NCBI GenBank assembly: GCA_963836015.1
Contig: CAWIIF010000004.1
Span: 372,001-436,000 of the forward strand
Reading direction: 5' to 3'
Source: CAWCDJ01 sp963836015
GTDB lineage: Bacteria > Acidobacteriota > Terriglobia > Bryobacterales > Bryobacteraceae
DNA: 64,000 bases
Shown in pieces: positions 8,857 to 18,237 of this stretch. The notes beneath the pieces were generated by a model, which saw nothing but the letters and a program-made list of their open reading frames with translations, was not told the origin of the DNA and ran no database searches. Every line of letters starts with the position of its first letter. The stretch's first letter is position 1. The translations under genes were made by a program, and so were the position numbers.

Positions 8857-10295
8857 ACCTTCCAGCAGATCAGTTTGCTTTCCGTCATTTCCTCGATGGC
8901 GTAGCGCGGCCCTTCCCGTCCGATGCCGCTGTCTTTGACGCCGCCATACGGCATGTGGTCCGCCCGGTACATCGGAATATCGTTGATCATCACGCCGCCG
9001 ACTTCGAGCTTGCGGGCAGCCTGGAAGGCGCGCTGGATGTCCGGCGTGAAGATGCCTGCCTGCAGCCCGTAAGGCGTGGCATTGGCCTGCTCGATGGCCG
9101 TTTCCAGATGGTCGTAGGGATAGATCGCAAGCACCGGTCCGAACGCCTCCTGGCAGGAGATGCGGCAGGCCGCCGGCACGTCGAGCAAAATGGCGGGGCT
9201 CACAGTCGAGCGCGTGCGTTTGCCGCCGGTCGCCACTCGCGCCCCTCCGGCGACCGCTTCTTCGATCCATTTCTCGATGCGGACCGCTTCCGCTTCGTCG
9301 ATCAACGATGAGATGTCGGTCGACTCTTCATACGGGTGTCCGATCCGCAGAGCCTCTGTTGCGGTCCTCAGCCTCTCGACGAACTCACCGGCAATCGATC
9401 GATGCACGAAGGCGCGCTGCACCGAGATGCAGACCTGGCCGCTGTGCGCGAATGCGCCCTGAACGGTCCTGGCGATGGCAGTCGAAAGATCCGAACCAGG
9501 CTCGATGATCACGGCGGAGTTGTTTCCCAGCTCGAGCGTGACCTTCTTGAAGCCGGCGCGCGACTTGATGGCGCGGCCGACTTCCGGGCTGCCGGTGAAC
9601 GTGAGCATCGCGATCCCCGGATGCTCCGCCAAGGCCATGCCGATCACCGCGCCGCTGCCGGTGACGACGTTGTACGCACCTTTAGGAACCCCCGCTTCCT
9701 CCATAGTGCGCGCCAGGCGCAGCGCGCTGAGCGGCGTCCTGGTGGCCGGTTTATGCACCACGGCATTGCCTGCGGCCAGCGCCGGAGCGACCTTGTGCAG
9801 AGCCAGGTTGAGCGGCACGTTGAAGGGAGTAATACATCCGATCACGCCGATGGGTTCCCGTACCGTGATGGCCATGCGGCCTTTGCCGGTAGCCGAAAAT
9901 TCCATGGGAACGACTTCGCCGCGAAGCTGCCGCGCCTCGTGGGCGGCGGCGATCAGAGTTTCAATAGACCGCGCGGCTTCTACCCTGGCCTCCTTGATCG
10001 GCTTGCCGGTTTCCGCACAGACGATCTGCCCATACTCCGCGAGGTCCCGGCGAACCAGCTCCGCCACGCGCAGCAGCAAATCGGCGCGCTCGTAATTGGC
10101 CAGTTCCCGCATCGCGCGGAATCCGCCGCGGGCGGCCTCGACTGCCGCTTCCACCAGTTCCACTCCGGCGCGGGGAACCGCGCCCACCGGAGTGCCGTCG
10201 TATGGGAGCCGCACCACTTCGTGTTCCGCGCTGTCAACCCATTCCCCTCCCACGAAATTTCGATACGACTGCGGTACTGCCGTCGATGTTGTCAT
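8853..10295 (-). CDS. Aldehyde dehydrogenase (NAD(P)-dependent)
   Basis: 480 residues, full length for the ALDH superfamily. The general base is E255 (LELGNN) and the nucleophile is C289 (SGQVCISVQR); TPFNVPLNLALHKVAPAL is in the Rossmann domain. The C-terminal half resembles lactaldehyde, succinate-semialdehyde or 2-ketoglutarate-semialdehyde dehydrogenases; the last would fit oxidative pentose (Weimberg-type) breakdown. AGGAGGT lies just before the ATG. The start overlaps the stop of the LarA-like gene as ATGA (translational coupling), and the 3' end overlaps the dehydratase by 4 bases, tail to tail. Confidence 0.92.
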   Translation of the reverse strand: MTTSTAVPQSYRNFVGGEWVDSAEHEVVRLPYDGTPVGAVPRAGVELVEAAVEAARGGFRAMRELANYERADLLLRVAELVRRDLAEYGQIVCAETGKPIKEARVEAARSIETLIAAAHEARQLRGEVVPMEFSATGKGRMAITVREPIGVIGCITPFNVPLNLALHKVAPALAAGNAVVHKPATRTPLSALRLARTMEEAGVPKGAYNVVTGSGAVIGMALAEHPGIAMLTFTGSPEVGRAIKSRAGFKKVTLELGNNSAVIIEPGSDLSTAIARTVQGAFAHSGQVCISVQRAFVHRSIAGEFVERLRTATEALRIGHPYEESTDISSLIDEAEAVRIEKWIEEAVAGGARVATGGKRTRSTVSPAILLDVPAACRISCQEAFGPVLAIYPYDHLETAIEQANATPYGLQAGIFTPDIQRAFQAARKLEVGGVMINDIPMYRADHMPYGGVKDSGIGREGPRYAIEEMTESKLICWKV

Positions 10296-11575
10296 CTGAC
10301 CTCCTGAGGAACTTTCACCGCTGGCAGGGTGACGCCTGAGTATGGCGCCACCGCCACGCGGGCGTCCGGCCCGGCCTGCCGCAGCAGATCCCGCAAAGCA
10401 GCTTCATGATCCACGGGAGAGACCGGCTTGAAATGACAGCGGCGCACAAAATCGGGATCCAGTCCGGACACCAGATGGACATTATATAAGCGGCCGAGCC
10501 GCGCCACCCAAAAGGCTTTGTGGCCGCCCACTACGAACTCGCGGGAGAGCGCCTCCCGCATTTCGAAATCGTCGCGATAGCGCTGGACGTAGTCCTCGAA
10601 GGACCGGTTGCCGGCGCCTCCGGCGCATTCCGCATAGAACAGGATCGACCCGCCCGGACGCAGCGCCTGACATGCGTTCTCGAGTCCTTTGTGCGCCTGG
10701 CGCAGATCGATGTCCAGCGGGAAGCCGCCTGCCGAAGCCACCACGACGTCGTAAGGAGCGTCGATCGGCACCCGCATCATCTGATCGACCGTGCGGCACC
10801 CTTCCCGGTGCGCGAGGTCGTAATGGCCTGCCACCGCCCGCACCAGTTTGCCATCGGGCCGGAGCACCACGTTCACGATGAAGTCGGGATCGGCCATGCG
10901 GCACGCTTCCAGCAGGTCCTCGTGCGCCGGGTTTCCGTCCAGCTTCCCGGACCGGCAGTTGGGGTCGAAGATCATCCGGTGATTGAACGTCGTGGTTCGA
11001 AATCCGGCGACCCCGGGAACGAGGCTCTTTCGCCCGCCCGAGTATCCGGCGATCAGGTGGTAAATGATCTCGCCCGTGAGGATGATCCGGTCCGCCTCCC
11101 ACACCTCGCGATTGATCTCGACGCGATTCCCGTAGCTCGTGGTGCCGATCTCCACCAGGCGGTCGTCGTCGGTCGAGATGTGGTCGAACGAGCGAATGCG
11201 GGCGTAGATCTCCTCGCCGAGAATCAGCTTACGCTCATCGTCCGTCTGTGGCCGGTGAATGCCCAGCGCGAACACGATGAAGATGTCGCGATCGGGAACG
11301 CCCGCGGAGTTCAAAGTGGCGATGAGGGGCGGCAGGATCAGGTCGGTGCGGGTGAGACGTGTGATGTCGTTGACCACGATCGCGACGCGCTCGCCCCGGT
11401 GCACGATGTCGCGAAGCGGTCCGGTTCCGATGGGGTTATCGATCGCATGGCCGACCGCCAGCGTCTCATCATCGGCCGGATCGACCTCGCGCGGAACCAG
11501 CCGGTCGCCCGGAATGCACGCGGAGAGGTGAGTCTTGCCGTAGGGCAGGTCATAAGGTATGGGTAACTGCGGCAT
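10292..11575 (-). CDS. LarA-like nickel-pincer racemase/epimerase family protein
   Basis: 427 residues, the usual LarA length. Visible family signatures are the early VNDITRLTRTDLILPPLI, the cofactor-region AGYSGGRKSLVPGVAG, and histidines in FNHRMIFDP. LarA uses a nickel-pincer nucleotide for lactate racemisation; relatives act on many other 2-hydroxyacids. It is coupled to the aldehyde dehydrogenase through a 4-base overlap, suggesting that a 2-hydroxyacid from sugar-acid breakdown is the substrate rather than lactate. No larB/C/E cofactor genes are in the window, so cofactor supply must come from elsewhere. Confidence 0.85.
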   Translation of the reverse strand: MPQLPIPYDLPYGKTHLSACIPGDRLVPREVDPADDETLAVGHAIDNPIGTGPLRDIVHRGERVAIVVNDITRLTRTDLILPPLIATLNSAGVPDRDIFIVFALGIHRPQTDDERKLILGEEIYARIRSFDHISTDDDRLVEIGTTSYGNRVEINREVWEADRIILTGEIIYHLIAGYSGGRKSLVPGVAGFRTTTFNHRMIFDPNCRSGKLDGNPAHEDLLEACRMADPDFIVNVVLRPDGKLVRAVAGHYDLAHREGCRTVDQMMRVPIDAPYDVVVASAGGFPLDIDLRQAHKGLENACQALRPGGSILFYAECAGGAGNRSFEDYVQRYRDDFEMREALSREFVVGGHKAFWVARLGRLYNVHLVSGLDPDFVRRCHFKPVSPVDHEAALRDLLRQAGPDARVAVAPYSGVTLPAVKVPQEVR

Positions 11576-11707
11576 CCGGGGCGAGCTCAGGACGATTCTA
11601 TCGAATCTGCTTCGGGCCGGTATGCCCCGGCTACGTACGGCGCAGTACGGACTTGGCGCGTAACCCTAAACTCTGGTGTCGCTGCGCCTGCCGGCGAATC
11701 CGGCAGG

Positions 11708-12616
11708 GTGGGTATGTACCGCTTACTGAGACGTCGCGCCAAATCTGCCGTTCGCTGGGCCATCCGTAGTGCGAGCGGAGCGCTGGGTTGCACCTTGCCT
11801 TTGCCCCTTCGCCAAGCCCTGGTCGTGCGGGTAGGACGCCGGAAACTGCCGGGCGGGCTCGAATTTTCAGTCGGGATGCTGGACGACCTGCGGCGGCGGG
11901 ATCCTGACGCCCTGCATCGTTTCCTGTGGTCGAATCACCTGGCCTACGCGGCCAGCTACGAGATCCCGAAGCGGTTCGGCGCTCCCAATATCAATCCGTC
12001 CAGGCATCTTTTGTTCCGCGACATTCTGGCCTATTTAAGCGCCAGTGGAGTCGATCCACGGGAAGATGTGCGCTCAGTCTTCGAAATCGGCTGCTCCATG
12101 GGGTATTTGCTCCGGCACCTGGAAGCAGAAGTGTTCCCTTCCGCCGCCGTTCTACATGGCATCGACATCGACCGGCATGCGATCGAAGCAGGAACCGCTC
12201 ACCTAGGTTCGCTTCAGTCCAAGGTGAAGTTGTTCGCCGCGGATATGGCTGCCGCCGAACATGTCATGGGCGGCCGGGAATATGATCTCGTGCTCTGCTG
12301 CGGCGTCCTGATGTATGTGAACCAGAAGACGGCGGAGCAAGTGGTCCGGACCATGTTTTCGCACGCGCGCCGGCTGGTTGGCCTGATTTGCCTGGCCCAT
12401 CCGCGGGGCGAGCATGCCCGTCCCGCCGCGTCCGAAGTCAGGGAGTTGGACGGCGCCTTGATCCACGACGTAGGCAGCATGATCCGGCGGGCGAACGGGA
12501 GGGTGGTGTCTTCCAAATGGGTCGGCACTAGCACTTCGGGGTCCAGCCCCTCCTACGTCATCCTCGCCGAGCCGCCTCCCGAAAACCGGCGGGCGAACGG
12601 GTCGATCGCAGTCTGA
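11708..12616 (+). CDS. Class I SAM-dependent methyltransferase
   Basis: 302 residues. Motif I is SVFEIGCSMGYLLRHLE, the acidic residue after beta-2 is in HGIDIDRHAIEAG, and YDLVLCCGVLMYV is the post-motif region. Together these are a class I methyltransferase core (residues ~110-230). The basic N-terminal ~60 residues and the short C-terminal tail are not recognised. The start is GTG 11708 or ATG 11714. The substrate is unknown and the flanking genes are unrelated, so context gives no help. Confidence 0.78.
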   Translation: MGMYRLLRRRAKSAVRWAIRSASGALGCTLPLPLRQALVVRVGRRKLPGGLEFSVGMLDDLRRRDPDALHRFLWSNHLAYAASYEIPKRFGAPNINPSRHLLFRDILAYLSASGVDPREDVRSVFEIGCSMGYLLRHLEAEVFPSAAVLHGIDIDRHAIEAGTAHLGSLQSKVKLFAADMAAAEHVMGGREYDLVLCCGVLMYVNQKTAEQVVRTMFSHARRLVGLICLAHPRGEHARPAASEVRELDGALIHDVGSMIRRANGRVVSSKWVGTSTSGSSPSYVILAEPPPENRRANGSIAV

Positions 12617-12672
12617 AGAATTAGCGAAGACAGGACCAGGACCTCGCATCTTCAATCTTAAGGAGGTGTGTC

Positions 12673-13254
12673 GTGCCGGAGAACTCTTCCTCTGAACTCA
12701 ACGGGCTATTCGTGGGACGCTGGTGGGCGGTGCTCCTTCGCGGCGTGACCGCGGTGGCCTTTGGTGTGATCGCATTCGCATGGCCTCACGTGACAATTGC
12801 CACACTCATATTGTTGTTTGGGTTGTACGCACTCGTGCACGGCACATTGTCGCTGGCAGCCGCAATCGGCGGCCGCAGACGGAGCAGGAACCGCCTGCTC
12901 CTCGCGATTGAAGGCGTCGTCGGTCTCTGCGCCGGCATCATCACTCTGCGCAGCCCCTCCACTACCGCGATGGTGCTCGTTTTCCTGATTTGGATCTGGG
13001 CTATCGCGACCGGCATTCTCAGAATCGCCGAGGCGATCCGTCTTCGGAAGGTGATCTCGGGTGATATCTGGCTGGCTCTCAGCGGCGTGTTGACGGTGCT
13101 TTTCGGCATCATCCTGATGTTACGGCCGGTTGTCGGCGCCGTAGGTCTGGCCTGGATCATCAGCGGATACGCGCTGCTCCTGGGACTATTCGAAATCATA
13201 CTCGGCTGCGAGCTGCGGGCGTTTCGGCAGGGCTCGCGGACCGGCGGCGCTTGA
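12673..13254 (+). CDS. HdeD-family (DUF308) membrane protein
   Basis: 193 residues with about six hydrophobic spans in three similar pairs, e.g. WWAVLLRGVTAVAFGVIAFA and the later IWLALSGVLTVLFGIILML. This pattern is typical of the HdeD/DUF308 family, named for E. coli HdeD in acid resistance. The start is GTG 12673, preceded by a near-perfect AAGGAGGTG, so the non-ATG start is well supported. Role in this organism unknown. Confidence 0.85.
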   Translation: MPENSSSELNGLFVGRWWAVLLRGVTAVAFGVIAFAWPHVTIATLILLFGLYALVHGTLSLAAAIGGRRRSRNRLLLAIEGVVGLCAGIITLRSPSTTAMVLVFLIWIWAIATGILRIAEAIRLRKVISGDIWLALSGVLTVLFGIILMLRPVVGAVGLAWIISGYALLLGLFEIILGCELRAFRQGSRTGGA

Positions 13255-13333
13255 CGGCGGCGGCGATTCGCCATCCCCTTGACTTGCGCCTCCGAACCGC
13301 AGGGCGACATCGTCAAAGGTAGAGGCAGATCCG

Positions 13334-13657
13334 ATGCTCCGCCTACCGGAATTGAAAAAGCGAGTCCTCAAAGGTATTGCGACCGCAGTGATGTTATTGG
13401 TTCCGGCGATGACCACGCCGGCAGCCGCAATGGTAGTGAGAAGACCGCCCCCGCCTCCCAGGTCGAGGGTAGCCGTCGGGCGACGTCCCGGTTCACGATA
13501 TGTTTGGACCGGCGGGTATTATCGGTGGCGCGGCGGACGTTACGCTTGGGTGCCGGGCCGGTGGGTAGTGCCGCCGCGCTCCGGCGCGGTCTGGGTTTCT
13601 CCGCGATGGCGGCGCAGCCGCGGCGGATGGGCTTTCGTTCCCGGTCGCTGGCGCTAA
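13334..13657 (+). CDS. WXXGXW-repeat secreted protein
   Basis: 107 residues. A basic N-terminus and a hydrophobic segment (GIATAVMLLVPAMTTPAAA) form a signal peptide or anchor. It is followed by a proline run and the repeats YVWTGGYYRW, YAWVPGRWV, and the C-terminal WAFVPGRWR. This matches the short WXXGXW/YXWXGXW-repeat domain of exported proteins of unknown function. The C-terminus is very rich in Arg, Trp and Gly. It lies 9 bases before the NhaC gene. Confidence 0.72.
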   Translation: MLRLPELKKRVLKGIATAVMLLVPAMTTPAAAMVVRRPPPPPRSRVAVGRRPGSRYVWTGGYYRWRGGRYAWVPGRWVVPPRSGAVWVSPRWRRSRGGWAFVPGRWR

Positions 13658-13666
13658 CCATTCCAC

Positions 13667-15160
13667 ATGGCCACCGACCTCATTCCGCCGTTCGGTGTCA
13701 AGGAACCTTCGTACATGGATGCGATCGTTCCGCTGGTTACCCTGATTGTTCTAATCGCGGGATCGGTATTTCTATTTGGCTCCAGCGCAGTCGACGGCCC
13801 GATGCAGGTGGCGTTGATCCTCTGCACCATGGTCGCGGCGCTCATCGCCCTGAAGAATGGGTACACCTGGGAACACGTCATCGAGTCAGGCAAGAGCGCG
13901 CTTTCCTCCATCGTGACCCCGATCTTCATTCTCCTCGCCGTAGGAGCGCTGATCGGGACATGGAACATGTCCGGTACCATTCCGACCTTGGCCTTTTACG
14001 GCATTCAGTTGCTTCAGCCGCGCTTTCTGTATCCCGCGGCGGCACTCATCTGTGGACTGATCTCGATGGGCACCGGCAGCTCCTGGACGACGGCCGGAAC
14101 CATCGGCGTGGGCCTGATTGGAATCGCAAACCTGGTCGGCGTATCGCCGGCGATCACCGCCGGAGCGGTCATCTCGGGGGCCTATCTCGGCGATAAGACA
14201 TCCCCTCTTTCCGAGACCACCGTGCTGGCTGCCCAACTCGCCGAGGTGGACGTCCGGACGCATATCCGCGCGATGGTCTGGACAGCAGGCCCCGCCTTTC
14301 TCGTGGCGCTCATTGTCTTCGCGATTCTCGGCAGCCGCGAGACCGGCCTCCTCTCTGGCGCATACACCGTAGGCGAACTGGCCCGGCTGGATGAGCTCTT
14401 TTGGATTACGCCGCTGAATTTGATCCCGCTGGTTGTCCTGGTAGCAGCCTCGCTTCGCAAAGTTCCGGCCTCGCTGGCCATCATGAGCGCGGCGCTGCTT
14501 GCCGGCGTTATGGCGGTGATGCTCCAGCCGCAAGCCGTTTTGCGGCTGGTCAATGACTCCGCTCTTTCGACGCCGGTGGCGTACGTTAAAGGCGTTTGGA
14601 TGGCGCTCGCCAATGGCTACCAGACGAATTCGGGCATCCCAGAGGTGGACCGCCTTCTCTCCCGCGGTGGTATGGGCAGCATGCTGAAGACACTGTGGAT
14701 TATTATCGGCGCGGTAACGTTCGGCACGCTGCTCGAAGAGTTCGGCCTGCTTGCCAAACTAGTGGATCCGATTCACCACCGTGCAAAGACAACCGGAAGC
14801 CTGATTGCCGCGGTGGCCGCGACGGCCATCGGCCTGAACATCATCGCCGCCGATCAATACATCGCTCTGGTGCTGCCGGCCCGCCTGTTTCGAGTCGAGT
14901 TTCGCAAACGCGGCCTGAAGCCGCAAAACCTGTCGCGGGTGTGCGCGGACGCGGGGACGGTCACATCGCCTCTGGTGCCGTGGAACTCGTGCGGAGCATA
15001 CATGGCCGCGGCCCTCGGCGTCCCCACGATGCTCTACCTGCCATTCTGTGTCTTTAATATCGCCGCCCCGATCGTGTCGATCTTTCTGGGGTTCACAGGC
15101 TTTAAAATCGAGCGCATGGCGCCAGCCGCCGTTCCCGAAGAAACAATACCAACGCTCTAG
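13667..15160 (+). CDS. nhaC: Na+/H+ antiporter, NhaC family
   Basis: 497 residues with 11-12 hydrophobic spans. The stretches GTGSSWTTAGTIGVGLIGI and ISGAYLGDKTSPLSETTVLA are diagnostic of NhaC-type carriers (ion transporter superfamily), which exchange cytoplasmic Na+ or organic cations for protons at the inner membrane. The C-terminal APIVSIFLGFTGFKI is a normal end. The short gap to the preceding small gene suggests possible co-transcription, but no shared function is evident. Confidence 0.9.
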   Translation: MATDLIPPFGVKEPSYMDAIVPLVTLIVLIAGSVFLFGSSAVDGPMQVALILCTMVAALIALKNGYTWEHVIESGKSALSSIVTPIFILLAVGALIGTWNMSGTIPTLAFYGIQLLQPRFLYPAAALICGLISMGTGSSWTTAGTIGVGLIGIANLVGVSPAITAGAVISGAYLGDKTSPLSETTVLAAQLAEVDVRTHIRAMVWTAGPAFLVALIVFAILGSRETGLLSGAYTVGELARLDELFWITPLNLIPLVVLVAASLRKVPASLAIMSAALLAGVMAVMLQPQAVLRLVNDSALSTPVAYVKGVWMALANGYQTNSGIPEVDRLLSRGGMGSMLKTLWIIIGAVTFGTLLEEFGLLAKLVDPIHHRAKTTGSLIAAVAATAIGLNIIAADQYIALVLPARLFRVEFRKRGLKPQNLSRVCADAGTVTSPLVPWNSCGAYMAAALGVPTMLYLPFCVFNIAAPIVSIFLGFTGFKIERMAPAAVPEETIPTL

Positions 15161-15220
15161 CCCTCGCCGACAATCTCTACATCCGTTTCACCCCACCGGA
15201 CATCTCCTTGCAGGAACCAT

Positions 15221-16663
15221 ATGCGACTGTCAGCGTTGTGGGCCACAATGCTTTTGTTCGTGATCATTGTCACTCCGGGCGCTGCACAGACCTCCACGGA
15301 CGACATCCAGCAGCTCAAGCAAAGACTTCAGCAGCTCGAGACGATGGTTGCCAGCCTGCAGCGGCAGATTGCGGCGGTCGAGCAGGCCCGCAAAACCGCG
15401 CCTCCGCCTCCGGCGCCCCAGCCGGCGCCGGGCACCGCTCTACCGCCCCGCCTGCCGCTCACTTACATAGGTAATGAAACACGGACACGACAAACCGATG
15501 ACGATTTCCCCGTCGAAGCGCCCCGCATCGACAATGAGGAGCTCGATCCGACGCTCAAGGGCTATTTCCGGTTACCGGGCACCCAAACACTCATCAGGCT
15601 CCGCGGATTCGTGAAGACGGATTTCTTTTACGACACCAGCTTTGCGGGCCTCTGGTACGGCGGCATGGTGCCATCCAGCTTCCCCTCCAGCCCCCAACCC
15701 GATTCGCGGGACTCGACTGTATCGATACGGCCATCGCGCTTCAGCGTGGAATTCCGTCAGCCGCTGGGCGGCGACACCCTCAAGGGGTTTATCGACTGGG
15801 ATCTTTACGGCACGTTCGGGCGGAACACGCCCAATGTCCGGTCCTTTTGGGGACAGTACAAGAACTTCCTCGGCGGGCAGACCTGGAGTGCTTTCGGAGA
15901 TCCGGATGCCTTTCCCGATACCCTCGACTTTCACGGACCGCCTGGAATGATGGGGCTTCGCACCCCGCAATTCCGCTACACCTATCCGCTGAATCACCAT
16001 CACTGGATCGGCGGAACGGTCGAGAAGCCCGGCACCGACGTGCCGTTCAGCACCTTGTACGGAACGCCGGAACCTACTTCCACACGGCCGGACTTTGTCG
16101 GGTTCTACCGTTATGAAAATAACTACGGGCACATCCACGCAGCGGGCATCTTCCGCTCGGTCGGGGGCTTCATCCCGGACACAACCATCCCGGACCTCAA
16201 GATCCATCGAAACGGATACGGAGCATCGATCTCGGGTGCCTGGCGGATGGGCCGCTTGAGAGACAGTCTCGTCTTTCAAGGCATCGGCGGCAGAGGAATC
16301 GCAAATTACTACAACGACAACTATGGTCTCGGAGCGGATGTCGGCTTCGACGCGCGAGGAAGGCTCGTGGCAACGCCGACATGGTCGGCCTCGACCGGCT
16401 ACCAGCACTATTGGACCAGGAAGATCCGCTCCACAGCAGCTTACGGGTATCTGCGGATTAACCGGCCCGCTGGAGATCCGGAGACGAGCTACCACGTCAG
16501 CAACTACGCTTCGGGGAATATCATCATTCAACCTTCCCCGCTGTATCTCTTCGGAGCCGAATACATCTACGCGTCACTCCGGCGAAAGGACGATTTCGAA
16601 TGGATCGCCCGCCGCATCCAGTTGAGCCTGACCTTCTTCTTCAACCGTTACCCCGTAGAGTAA
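15221..16663 (+). CDS. DcaP-like outer-membrane porin
   Basis: 480 residues. After a signal peptide (MRLSALWATMLLFVIIVTPGAAQ) comes a coiled-coil segment (DDIQQLKQRLQQLETMVASL), as in trimeric DcaP porins. It is followed by a proline linker and a beta-barrel rich in alternating aromatic strands, beginning at LRGFVKTDFFYDTSFAG. DcaP-type porins take up small dicarboxylates and similar acids, which fits a sugar-acid-oxidising organism, though the link is an inference. CAGGAA precedes the ATG. Confidence 0.82.
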   Translation: MRLSALWATMLLFVIIVTPGAAQTSTDDIQQLKQRLQQLETMVASLQRQIAAVEQARKTAPPPPAPQPAPGTALPPRLPLTYIGNETRTRQTDDDFPVEAPRIDNEELDPTLKGYFRLPGTQTLIRLRGFVKTDFFYDTSFAGLWYGGMVPSSFPSSPQPDSRDSTVSIRPSRFSVEFRQPLGGDTLKGFIDWDLYGTFGRNTPNVRSFWGQYKNFLGGQTWSAFGDPDAFPDTLDFHGPPGMMGLRTPQFRYTYPLNHHHWIGGTVEKPGTDVPFSTLYGTPEPTSTRPDFVGFYRYENNYGHIHAAGIFRSVGGFIPDTTIPDLKIHRNGYGASISGAWRMGRLRDSLVFQGIGGRGIANYYNDNYGLGADVGFDARGRLVATPTWSASTGYQHYWTRKIRSTAAYGYLRINRPAGDPETSYHVSNYASGNIIIQPSPLYLFGAEYIYASLRRKDDFEWIARRIQLSLTFFFNRYPVE

Positions 16664-16693
16664 GCGCCGTCGCAAAGCAGGGACTGGCATCAA

Positions 16694-16716
16694 AATTTCG
16701 CCGCACTTGCGAAATT
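16694..16716. terminator. Possible bidirectional hairpin terminator
   Basis: AATTTCGC at 16694-16701 and GCGAAATT at 16709-16716 form a perfect 8-bp stem with a 7-base loop, between the convergent porin and NodT-type genes. There is no T-run directly after the stem (a run of six T begins some 22 bases later on the plus strand), so this is a weak call. Confidence 0.3.
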
Positions 16717-16750
16717 CGTGCCTGTACCTGGTTTGCCCTTTTTTGCGAGA

Positions 16751-18229
16751 TCAGCGCTTCTTGCCTGGTGTAGCCGCGCTGGCAGCGCTCGCCGGGGCGC
16801 CCGTCCATTGCGCATCGTTAAGATTCCACCCTCCGCCCAGAGCCTTATAGAGCTGGACGATGACCAACCTGCGGTTGATCTCCGTTCCCGCAAGAGATAG
16901 CCGGGCCGGATAGAGTCTCTGCTGCGCCTCGAGTACCTCGTTATAACTCGACAGCCCTTCCAGGTAACGCATCTGCGCCAGCCGGACCGCTCTCTCATTG
17001 GATTCGATAGCCCGGATCGCCTCGGCGCGTATGGCATCGTATTTCTCGCGCGAAATGAGGGCGTCGGAAACGTCCCGTAAGGCGCTCAACGCAGTTTGCA
17101 TGTATTGCGCCCTGGTTTGTTCCCAATCGGCCACCGCCTGCCGTCTACGGGCCTTGAGGGCGCCGCCCTGGAAGATGGGTCCGGAGACGCTCGCGGCGAG
17201 GCTCCACGCATTCGTATTGCCGGAGGTAAGATCGGCCAGCGGCGTGCTCAATTTGCCGAAGAACGTGGTGAGGCCGATCGCCGGAAAGTACGCCGCCCTG
17301 GCCACGCCGATCCGGGCGTTGGCAGCCCGCACCTGCTGCGCCGCGGCGAGCACATCCGGGCGGCGCTCCAGCAAGGCGGAGGGTAGGCCCGCGGGGACGT
17401 CCGGCGGCAGAGCTTCTTGCAGCAGCTTCAGCTTCGTCTCGATCGGGCCGGGGTTCCGGCCCAGCAAGAGGCTGATCTGATTCTCCTTCAGAGCAATCAG
17501 CCGTTCGAGCTCCGGAATGGTGGCGGCGGCGGCCGCGTGGTCGGCCGCCGCGCGCGACGTCTGCAGTTCATTGCCAAGACCTCCCTGGAACCGCTCGGTG
17601 AACAGTTTGAGCGTCGCCGCGTACGATGCCGTCGTCTCCCTGGCGATCTCGAGCGTATACCGCAGTCCCAGCAGCTCGAAGTAAGCCTGGGACACATCGC
17701 TCACCAGTGTGAGCATGACGCCGCGCCGGGCTTCCTCGGTCGCGAGGAACTGCGCCCGGGCAGCCTCATTCGTCCGGCGGATGCGGCCCCAGACGTCCGC
17801 TTCCCAGGCGGCGCGCGCTATGCCCAGAAAGAACCCCTGGGCATTCGGTGAATTGGAGGCGGGACTATTGACGAACTGATTATGCCCGTAGCTGAGAACG
17901 GATGCATAGCCGATGGCCGGGTAGTACAGCGACCTGGCTTCCGCGGCGACCTGGCGCGCCTGTTCGACGCGCGCGACGGCGGCAGCCAGATCGTAGTTGT
18001 TGACGAGGGACGTCCTGACGAGCTGGGTCAGGGTCTCGTCCTTGAAGATGGCCCACCAGGGCAGGTCGGCAAGGGACTCCTGCCTGGCTGCGGCCGGCGC
18101 TCCCCGGAATGCGCCCGGGGCGCTCACGGTTGGCCGCCTGTAGTTGGGGCCAACCGTGCATGCCGGCAGCAGCAACAGCAGAGGTACAAGAGCAATGGCC
18201 GGGAGGGATACGAGGGGCCTTCTCTTCAT
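16751..18229 (-). CDS. NodT/TolC-family outer-membrane efflux lipoprotein
   Basis: 492 residues from MKRRPL. The lipobox LLLLLPACTVGPNYRRP gives a lipidated N-terminal Cys, and C-TVGPNYxxP is the standard start of NodT-type outer-membrane factors. Two outer-membrane-efflux repeats follow, with long Ala/Arg/Glu-rich helices (e.g. NNYDLAAAVARVEQARQVAAEA). It forms the exit duct of an RND pump. The start lies 9 bases after the arginine deiminase stop, so it is probably read from the arc transcript. Its pump partners are the RND genes at 21.1-25.5 kb. Confidence 0.9.
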   Translation of the reverse strand: MKRRPLVSLPAIALVPLLLLLPACTVGPNYRRPTVSAPGAFRGAPAAARQESLADLPWWAIFKDETLTQLVRTSLVNNYDLAAAVARVEQARQVAAEARSLYYPAIGYASVLSYGHNQFVNSPASNSPNAQGFFLGIARAAWEADVWGRIRRTNEAARAQFLATEEARRGVMLTLVSDVSQAYFELLGLRYTLEIARETTASYAATLKLFTERFQGGLGNELQTSRAAADHAAAAATIPELERLIALKENQISLLLGRNPGPIETKLKLLQEALPPDVPAGLPSALLERRPDVLAAAQQVRAANARIGVARAAYFPAIGLTTFFGKLSTPLADLTSGNTNAWSLAASVSGPIFQGGALKARRRQAVADWEQTRAQYMQTALSALRDVSDALISREKYDAIRAEAIRAIESNERAVRLAQMRYLEGLSSYNEVLEAQQRLYPARLSLAGTEINRRLVIVQLYKALGGGWNLNDAQWTGAPASAASAATPGKKR

Positions 18230-18237
18230 GCGCGGAC

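Noticed and set aside
10520..11566. 348-codon plus frame
   Set aside because: Antisense of the LarA-like gene.
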